10,272 nucleotides of DNA from Candidatus Krumholzibacteriia bacterium. GTDB lineage: Bacteria; Krumholzibacteriota; Krumholzibacteriia; LZORAL124-64-63. The translations under genes were made by a program, and so were the position numbers. Location: positions 1 through 10,272 of the forward strand of contig DAOWLV010000068.1 of assembly GCA_030643455.1 (NCBI GenBank), given 5' to 3'. The notes under the pieces are model-generated. The model was not told where the DNA came from. It worked only from the letters and a program-made list of their open reading frames with translations, and ran no database searches. Positions 5,785 to 10,272 of this stretch are shown piece after piece (the stretch's first letter is position 1; the number at the start of each line of letters is the position of its first letter).

Positions 5785-7329
5785 ATGGCGTCGACCATCC
5801 CCACCGGGGACCTCCAGTCCTTTGTCCGCTTCCTCGAGGAAAAGGGCGAACTGATCAGGATCACTGACCCGGTGGATCCCCACCTGGAAGTCACCGAGAT
5901 CGCCGACCGGTTCGTCAAGGCCGGGGAAAATCCCGCCCTGCTGTTCGAAAATCCGGTGCCGGGCAAGTTGAGCGCCGCTGCCGGCCGCACGGAAACCGCC
6001 CTGACCGCCGATGGCAAACCCGTGCCCCTGCTGATCAATCTCTACGCCAGCAAACAACGCATGGCCTGGGCCCTCGGTTGTGAAAGCATCGAAGAGGCGG
6101 TCGCCAAGATCGAAGAGCCCCTGAAGATGGGACCGCCGACCGGACTGTGGGACAAGGTGCGCATGCTGGGCAAGCTGAAGGGCTGGGGCGAAGCCATGCC
6201 AAAAAGCGTGGGCCAGGGCGTCTGCCAGGAGATCGTGATCCAGGGCGAGGATCTTCAGGGGCGCGGCCTGCTGGATGTGATGCCCGTACTGACCACCTGG
6301 CCCGGTGACGGCGGGCCCTACATCACAATGCCCCTTGTGATCACGCGTAATCCGGCCAACGGTCGACGCAACATCGGTATGTACCGCATGCAGGTATTCG
6401 ATGGTCTCACGACGGGTATGCACTGGCAGATCCACAAGACCGGCGCCGCCCATCATGCCGAATATGAAAAACGGGGCGAACGGATGCCGGTCTGCGTGGC
6501 GATAGGCGGGCCACCCGTTTTGACCTACGCCGCCACGGCACCGTTGCCGCCGGATATCGATGAAGCCCTGTTTGCGGGATTCTTGACCGGGAAACCGGTC
6601 GCCATGACCAAAGCCGTGACCTGCGACCTGGAGGTACCCGCAGAAGCCGATTTCGTCATCGAAGGATATGTCGATCCGGGCGAGCGGCGCATGGAGGGCG
6701 ACTTTGGCGATCACACCGGTTTCTACAGCCTGGCCGAGGAGTTTGCCGTCTTCCACGTGACGGCCATCACCAGCCGCCGCGACCCGATCTACCTGACCAC
6801 GATTGTCGGGGTGCCGCCCATGGAAGACGGCTGGCTGGGCATGGCCACCGAACGCCTGTTCCTGCCCTTGTTGAGGGTGCCCCTGCCCGAGGTGGTCGAC
6901 TACCACCTGCCGGTGGCGGCCTGTTTCCACAACCTGGTCATCATCAGCATCAAGAAGAGTTATCCCGGCCACGCTCGGAAGGTCTGCCAGGCCCTTTGGG
7001 GCACCGGGCAGATCATGTTCACCAAAGTAGTAATCGTGGTCGACGAGGACGTGAACGTGCACGACATGACCGAGGTTCTGTGGCGGGTTAGCAACGCGGT
7101 CGATCCGGCACGCGACACGTTCTTTTCCGAGGGCCCGGTGGACCAGCTCGACCACACCACCAATCTGCCCTGCTACGGCGGCAAGATGGGCGTCGACGCC
7201 ACCAGGAAGCTGCACGGCGAACAGGGTTACGAGCGGGTGTGGCCGCCCGTGGTGGAGATGGACCCTGCGGTGAAGGACGAAGTCGGACGCAAGTGGGCTG
7301 ATCTTCTGAAGGGTCTGGGCGACGCGTGA
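5785..7329 (+). CDS. ubiD: UbiD-family prenyl-FMN-dependent decarboxylase (MqnL-like)
   Basis: UbiD enzymes use prenylated FMN, supplied by UbiX, to remove a ring carboxylate from a prenylated aromatic acid in quinone synthesis. The 514-residue product has the usual length. The N-terminus (LQSFVRFLEEKGELIRI, 10-26) is family-typical. NIGMYRMQ (196-203) and EGDFGDHTGFY (304-314) are the active-site segments. By remembered alignment with fungal Fdc1, R201, E304 and D309 correspond to the Arg/Glu/Glu(Asp) catalytic network (R173, E277, E282), and N196 to metal ligand N168. Most relatives read EGPFGD, so D306 in place of Pro is a small oddity. ATG 5785 follows AAGGAAA (5774-5780). The stop overlaps the ubiE start by four bases (GTGA), and the UbiX partner is two genes on. 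The setting suggests a late menaquinone decarboxylase (MqnL) rather than the ubiquinone enzyme. Confidence 0.93.
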   Translation: MASTIPTGDLQSFVRFLEEKGELIRITDPVDPHLEVTEIADRFVKAGENPALLFENPVPGKLSAAAGRTETALTADGKPVPLLINLYASKQRMAWALGCESIEEAVAKIEEPLKMGPPTGLWDKVRMLGKLKGWGEAMPKSVGQGVCQEIVIQGEDLQGRGLLDVMPVLTTWPGDGGPYITMPLVITRNPANGRRNIGMYRMQVFDGLTTGMHWQIHKTGAAHHAEYEKRGERMPVCVAIGGPPVLTYAATAPLPPDIDEALFAGFLTGKPVAMTKAVTCDLEVPAEADFVIEGYVDPGERRMEGDFGDHTGFYSLAEEFAVFHVTAITSRRDPIYLTTIVGVPPMEDGWLGMATERLFLPLLRVPLPEVVDYHLPVAACFHNLVIISIKKSYPGHARKVCQALWGTGQIMFTKVVIVVDEDVNVHDMTEVLWRVSNAVDPARDTFFSEGPVDQLDHTTNLPCYGGKMGVDATRKLHGEQGYERVWPPVVEMDPAVKDEVGRKWADLLKGLGDA

Positions 7330-8090
7330 CCGATTTCCAGGACATCCACGGCCGCAAGGCCGGTACCTGGGCGGTAAATGACGAACAGGCCCACGGCCGC
7401 GAAGTCCGGTCGATGTTCGCGCGCATCAGCGGCGTGTACGATTTCATGAACCACTTCCTGAGCCTGAACCGGGACAAGGCCTGGCGGAAAAACGTGGCGG
7501 CGCGGCTGGATTCCGATGTCTGGGAAATATTGGATTTGTGCGCCGGTACGGGCGACCTGGCGTTGACGTGTCGTGGCGCGGGTAAAGGACGCGCCTGGAT
7601 CGCGGCGGATTTCTGTCCGGAGATGCTCGAAGGTACGCGGGGCAAGGAGGGAGCGGGTGCGCTGTTTCTTTCGGCCGCCGACGCCATGCAGCTGCCCTTC
7701 GGCGACCGGTGTGTCGACGCGGTGACGGTGGGTTTCGGAGTGCGCAACTTCGCCGACGTCCGGCGGGGCCTGGCCGAGATCGCGCGCGTGCTGCGTCCCG
7801 GCGGCCAGTTCATGGTCCTGGAGTTCTACCGCGACGATCGCGCCGCTTCCGGGGAAGCGCGCGGCGTGCCCGGACTGATCCGTTTCGGCTTGAACACGGT
7901 CATCCCGCTGATCGGCAAGATCGTCGGACGAGACAGCGCCGCCTACAGCTACCTGCCCAGCAGCATGGGCGAGTTCCTGACGCCCTCGGAATTCGCGGAC
8001 CTGCTGCGGGAATTTGGATTCGCCGAGGTTATCATCGAACGCCAGACCTTTGGCATCGCGCACATCGTGGGAGGGAGGCTGCAGGAATGA
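7326..8090 (+). CDS. ubiE: Demethylmenaquinone/ubiquinone C-methyltransferase UbiE (MenG)
   Basis: This SAM-dependent enzyme adds the ring methyl group in the last step of menaquinone synthesis, and the equivalent C-methylation in ubiquinone synthesis. The 254-residue protein carries both family signatures: YDFMNHFLSLNRDKAW (38-53) and RNFADVRRGLAEIARVLRPGG (140-160), followed by LEF. SAM motif I is LDLCAGTGDLAL (69-80), and DAMQLPF (119-125) marks the adenine-side loop. The C-terminal YSYLPSSMGEFLTPSEF (207-223) is also typical. Translation starts at a GTG (7326) that overlaps the ubiD stop as GTGA, and the ATGA overlap with the next gene suggests translational coupling. With a menaquinone-type prenyltransferase in the operon, the substrate is most likely demethylmenaquinol. 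Confidence 0.95.
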   Translation: MTDFQDIHGRKAGTWAVNDEQAHGREVRSMFARISGVYDFMNHFLSLNRDKAWRKNVAARLDSDVWEILDLCAGTGDLALTCRGAGKGRAWIAADFCPEMLEGTRGKEGAGALFLSAADAMQLPFGDRCVDAVTVGFGVRNFADVRRGLAEIARVLRPGGQFMVLEFYRDDRAASGEARGVPGLIRFGLNTVIPLIGKIVGRDSAAYSYLPSSMGEFLTPSEFADLLREFGFAEVIIERQTFGIAHIVGGRLQE

Positions 8091-8686
8091 GTCATGACAC
8101 AAAAGAATCCGCCATCGGCGTGGCCTGGACCGGGGCCAGCGGTCTGGCCTACGGAGTGCGCCTGGTCGATATCCTGCTGAACGCCGGCCGCGACGTGAAC
8201 CTGGTGGTCAGTTCGGCGGTCAGTCAGACAGCACCAGTGGAACTTGATCTCACTGTCGAAGGCATCGTCGAACGTCTGGGTTCCATGGGGCCCGGCGAGT
8301 TGCGGGTCTACGGCCGGACGGAATTCACTTCGCCCATGGCCAGCGGCTCGGCCCAGGGGGGCTCCCTGGTGATCATCCCGTGCTCCATGGGCACCGTCGG
8401 CCGCATCGCCGCCGGCACCAGTGAAACGTTGTTGCTTCGTGCCGCGGATGTGTGTCTGAAGGAACGCCGCCAGTTGATCATCGTGCCGCGAGAGACGCCC
8501 CTGGCCACCCATCATCTGGAAAATTTGACCAAGTTGAGCTCGATGGGCGTGTTGGTCATGCCCGCCTCGCCTGGTTTTTATCACCGGCCCACTTCTCCCG
8601 GCGACCTCGTGGATTTCATGGTGCAGCGGGTGTGCGATCATCTTGGGGTCGATGTGGATCTGGCTCCGCGGTGGGGCGAAGAATGA
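8087..8686 (+). CDS. ubiX: UbiX-family flavin prenyltransferase (MqnM-like)
   Basis: UbiX joins a dimethylallyl group to reduced FMN, making the prenyl-FMN cofactor that UbiD needs. The 199-residue length is standard. Visible motifs are GVAWTGASGLAYGVRL (11-26, FMN-phosphate loop GASG), VVSSAV (40-45), PMASGS (83-88), VIIPCSMGTVGRIAAG (95-110), LLLRAADVCLKERRQL (115-130), VPRETPL (133-139) and FYHRP (164-168). These keep the arginines and glutamate used in dimethylallyl-phosphate binding. ATG 8087 overlaps the ubiE stop as ATGA, with GGGAGG and GCAGGA stretches just upstream. The gene ends in ATGA shared with the prenyltransferase gene. Placement beside a UbiD gene confirms the cofactor-supply role. 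In the futalosine pathway this protein is called MqnM. Confidence 0.95.
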   Translation: MSHDTKESAIGVAWTGASGLAYGVRLVDILLNAGRDVNLVVSSAVSQTAPVELDLTVEGIVERLGSMGPGELRVYGRTEFTSPMASGSAQGGSLVIIPCSMGTVGRIAAGTSETLLLRAADVCLKERRQLIIVPRETPLATHHLENLTKLSSMGVLVMPASPGFYHRPTSPGDLVDFMVQRVCDHLGVDVDLAPRWGEE

Positions 8687-9537
8687 CCCTGGTCGCCCGC
8701 TACCTCGCCCTCATCAAGTTCGAGCACACGATCTTCGCCCTGCCGTTCGCGTTGATCTCCCTGCTGGTCGCTTCCGGGGGCCGACCCGCGTGGCACGTGC
8801 TGTTCTGGGTGCTGGTGGCGATGGTCGGCGCCCGCAGCGCCGCGATGTCCTTCAACCGGGTGGCCGACTGGAAAATCGACGCCGCCAATCCCCGCACCGC
8901 CGACCGCCACATTCCCGCCGGCGCGATTTCGGTGGCCGGAGCCTGGATGTTCGTGGTCCTGTCCGCCGCGCTGTTCGTGCTGGCCGCCTGGATGTTGAAC
9001 CCTCTGTGCTTCCGCTTGAGCCCCGTGGCCCTGTCCGTGGTGCTGGGTTACTCCTACATGAAACGATTTTCGCCGCTGGCCCACCTGGTTCTGGGCTTGG
9101 GCCTGGCCATCGCGCCGGTGGGCGCCTGGCTGGCGGTGACCGGCGAGTTCGCGGCCTTCCCCCTGTGGCTGGCCGCTTCGGTGATGTTCTGGGTGGCCGG
9201 CTTCGACACCATCTACGGCTGCCAGGACGTCGACTTCGACCGCAAGACCGGCCTGCACTCCATGGCCTCACGGCTGGGCGTCGATCGCGCGCTCATGGTG
9301 TCGCGCGTGTTCCACGTATTGTCGATCGTTTTCATGGCGGGGGCTGTTCGGTGGGGTCCCGGGCTGGGTCTGGTTTCCCTCGGCGGGGTCGTGGTCATGA
9401 CAGGGTTGCTGGCCTGGGAGCAGGCGATTGTTCACGGGGGGGATATGCGGCGTATCGACAAGGCGTTTTTTAAGATCAATTCCTGGATCGGGATGGTGCT
9501 TCTTGCAGTGGTTGTTGTGGATATTTACCTGATTTGA
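8683..9537 (+). CDS. mqnP: UbiA-like polyprenyltransferase, menaquinone (futalosine pathway) type MqnP
   Basis: An integral inner-membrane enzyme that transfers a polyprenyl chain to an aromatic acid, most likely 1,4-dihydroxy-6-naphthoate. The 284-residue protein has the two Asp-rich Mg-diphosphate motifs: NRVADWKIDAANPRT (58-72) and GCQDVDFDRKTG (179-190). IKFEHTIFALPFA (11-23), ARSAAMSFNR (50-59), APVGAWLAVTGEF (144-156) and FWVAGFDTIYGCQD (169-182) match the UbiA subgroup found with the futalosine pathway rather than classical ubiquinone UbiA or MenA; this comparison is from memory. Hydrophobic helices fill the rest, for example 13-30, 37-55, 83-103, 113-125, 133-152, 160-177, 207-222, 228-246 and 267-284. 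The ATG at 8683 overlaps the ubiX stop as ATGA. It is the last gene of the operon; a terminator follows within 11 bases. Confidence 0.92.
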   Translation: MTLVARYLALIKFEHTIFALPFALISLLVASGGRPAWHVLFWVLVAMVGARSAAMSFNRVADWKIDAANPRTADRHIPAGAISVAGAWMFVVLSAALFVLAAWMLNPLCFRLSPVALSVVLGYSYMKRFSPLAHLVLGLGLAIAPVGAWLAVTGEFAAFPLWLAASVMFWVAGFDTIYGCQDVDFDRKTGLHSMASRLGVDRALMVSRVFHVLSIVFMAGAVRWGPGLGLVSLGGVVVMTGLLAWEQAIVHGGDMRRIDKAFFKINSWIGMVLLAVVVVDIYLI

Positions 9538-9545
9538 AGGATGTC

Positions 9546-9569
9546 GGAAGTCCCCCCGGGGGGACTTTT
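9546..9569 (+). terminator. Intrinsic terminator of the quinone operon
   Basis: A perfect 20-base palindrome (9548-9567: AAGT, six C, six G, ACTT) begins 11 bases after the mqnP stop and runs into four T residues (9566-9569). The stem is GC-rich with a minimal loop at the centre; the U-tract is short. It separates the operon from the low-GC gene beyond. Because the hairpin is symmetric it could also stop transcription from the right, but the minus-strand U-tract is equally short. Confidence 0.8.
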
Positions 9570-9591
9570 CCGCTAGGATAATTGTGATAGG

Positions 9592-9619
9592 TTGCGGGGG
9601 GTGGAACGTATGGTAATGT
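9592..9619 (+). promoter_or_regulatory. Weak predicted promoter for the Cys-rich gene
   Basis: TTGCGG (9592-9597), a 16-base spacer ending in TGG, then TAATGT (9614-9619). It matches only three positions in each hexamer, but repeats the extended -10 design seen at the other promoters here. It lies between the operon terminator and the start at 9688. It supports separate transcription of the last gene but is weak evidence alone. Confidence 0.25.
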
Positions 9620-9687
9620 CGGCTTTATCCTCAACCTGCGCCTGGTGCGCTTGCAGGTAAGTCAGTGTTAGGCCGAGAGGGGGGCTT

Positions 9688-10209
9688 ATGCCAAATGGTG
9701 GATCTGACTGCTGTGGCACATGTTGGTACAACGCAAAAAACAAAGGCGAGGCGGGTTATGATCACACCAATGACATAGATCCGGATTTCTGTACTATTCG
9801 AAAGTTGGAAATCAGCCATGCCTTCTATACATACTGTTGTAATCACCCCCATCGCAGACCAGAACGCGACCCGATCCCCATTGGGCCGGTTTTCACAGGG
9901 GACAGCTCAGGTAATCGGGAGGTTTTGACCTCGTCGCCCGACACAGAAGAAGTTCGTCAACATTTACTTGAGTTGTCGGCCGCGATGAAAGAGAAACCGG
10001 AATCGGAATATCCTTTAGGTTACTACGCTGACGAGATCGTAGTTTGGCAACTGGGTGAGTTCAGGGAGGTGCGAGCGGCGGACAATTTAAAGGTTATCGC
10101 TGGGTATAATTGCGATTCCAGCGAAGATGGGCAATTCGGTAGAACTAGGGAGAACTTGGTGGAATTAGCCAAAAAAGCCTTGGTTAAAATCCATGGGGGG
10201 CCGGCCTAA
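9688..10209 (+). CDS. Cys-rich hypothetical protein, putative metal-binding N-terminus
   Basis: I do not recognise a named family. The product has 173 residues and no signal peptide or membrane segment. Its first third is rich in Cys and His: C8, C9 and C12 in SDCCGTCW, C35 in DFCTI, then C50, C51, H53 and H55 in YCCNHPH. This spacing suggests a zinc or iron-sulfur binding fold. A Pro-rich joint, DPIPIGPVFTGDSSG (61-75), follows. The C-terminal part (about 82-170) is charged and looks soluble and helical, with DEIVVWQLGEFRE near 114-126. ATG 9688 follows a strong purine run containing GAGG (9677-9680). G+C is about 49% over 9721-10200, with codons such as TTA and ATA, unlike the neighbours at about 67-73%. 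The gene stands behind a terminator with no partner in view. Recent transfer is a reasonable inference; function is unknown. Confidence 0.8.
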   Translation: MPNGGSDCCGTCWYNAKNKGEAGYDHTNDIDPDFCTIRKLEISHAFYTYCCNHPHRRPERDPIPIGPVFTGDSSGNREVLTSSPDTEEVRQHLLELSAAMKEKPESEYPLGYYADEIVVWQLGEFREVRAADNLKVIAGYNCDSSEDGQFGRTRENLVELAKKALVKIHGGPA

Positions 10210-10272
10210 CACTTATGAGGACTCCCCTTGTCAACCGGGTATTCCTATCCATTTCCGGCACTTCGTAACCGA

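Noticed and set aside
5728..7215. A 495-codon minus-strand open frame opposite the UbiD gene
   Set aside because: Codon-register shadow. The plus strand encodes a full-length UbiD with all motifs, and the minus frame shows no domain.
10215..10268. ATG with a 17-codon frame after the Cys-rich gene
   Set aside because: Very short, no ribosome site and no similarity that I can see. The remaining 63 bases to the right edge hold no supported feature.

Overview
The window is 10.3 kb of GC-rich bacterial chromosome; lines I counted by hand in coding regions run about 67-73% G+C. It carries nine protein genes and no RNA genes, insertion sequences or CRISPR. Gram-negative-type signs (a signal-peptide protein ending in an amphipathic, Phe-terminated stretch like an outer-membrane barrel) plus a complete set of late quinone-pathway enzymes suggest a diderm bacterium that makes menaquinone, probably by the futalosine route. 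I cannot name the lineage; a deltaproteobacterium-like or FCB/Krumholzibacteriota-like genome would fit.

Left part, minus strand: the N-terminal 227 codons of an isocitrate/isopropylmalate dehydrogenase-family gene (cut by the window edge) lie 94 bp downstream of a gene for a 504-residue secreted protein. That protein has a Vps62/DUF946-like N-terminal half and a beta-rich C-terminal half. The secreted-protein gene is divergent from a SAM methyltransferase gene (TehB-like class) whose start is uncertain, and it has a good extended -10 promoter in the divergent gap.

Middle, plus strand: a very good promoter (TTGGTG, 17 bp, TGG-TATAAT) drives a tandem ACT-domain protein after an unusually long leader of about 195 nt. 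Next is a GT-C fold (ArnT/PMT-like, GT39-type) membrane glycosyltransferase.

Right part, plus strand: a tight four-gene operon, ubiD-like, ubiE, ubiX-like, ubiA-like. Each junction is a 4-base stop/start overlap and a strong palindromic terminator ends the unit. Together these enzymes would prenylate an aromatic carboxylate (UbiA/MqnP), make the prenylated FMN cofactor (UbiX), remove the ring carboxylate (UbiD) and methylate the ring (UbiE/MenG). The UbiA is of the futalosine-pathway (MqnP) type, so the likely product is menaquinone. Beyond the terminator is a lone gene for a 173-residue Cys-rich protein of unknown function. Its G+C is much lower (about 49%), and it is the best candidate here for acquired or undescribed biology.

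The window is mostly ordinary metabolism. I do not see a convincing multi-gene novel system. The points most worth a second look are the Cys-rich orphan, the Vps62-like/barrel fusion, the long structured leader before the ACT gene, and the misplaced start of the methyltransferase.
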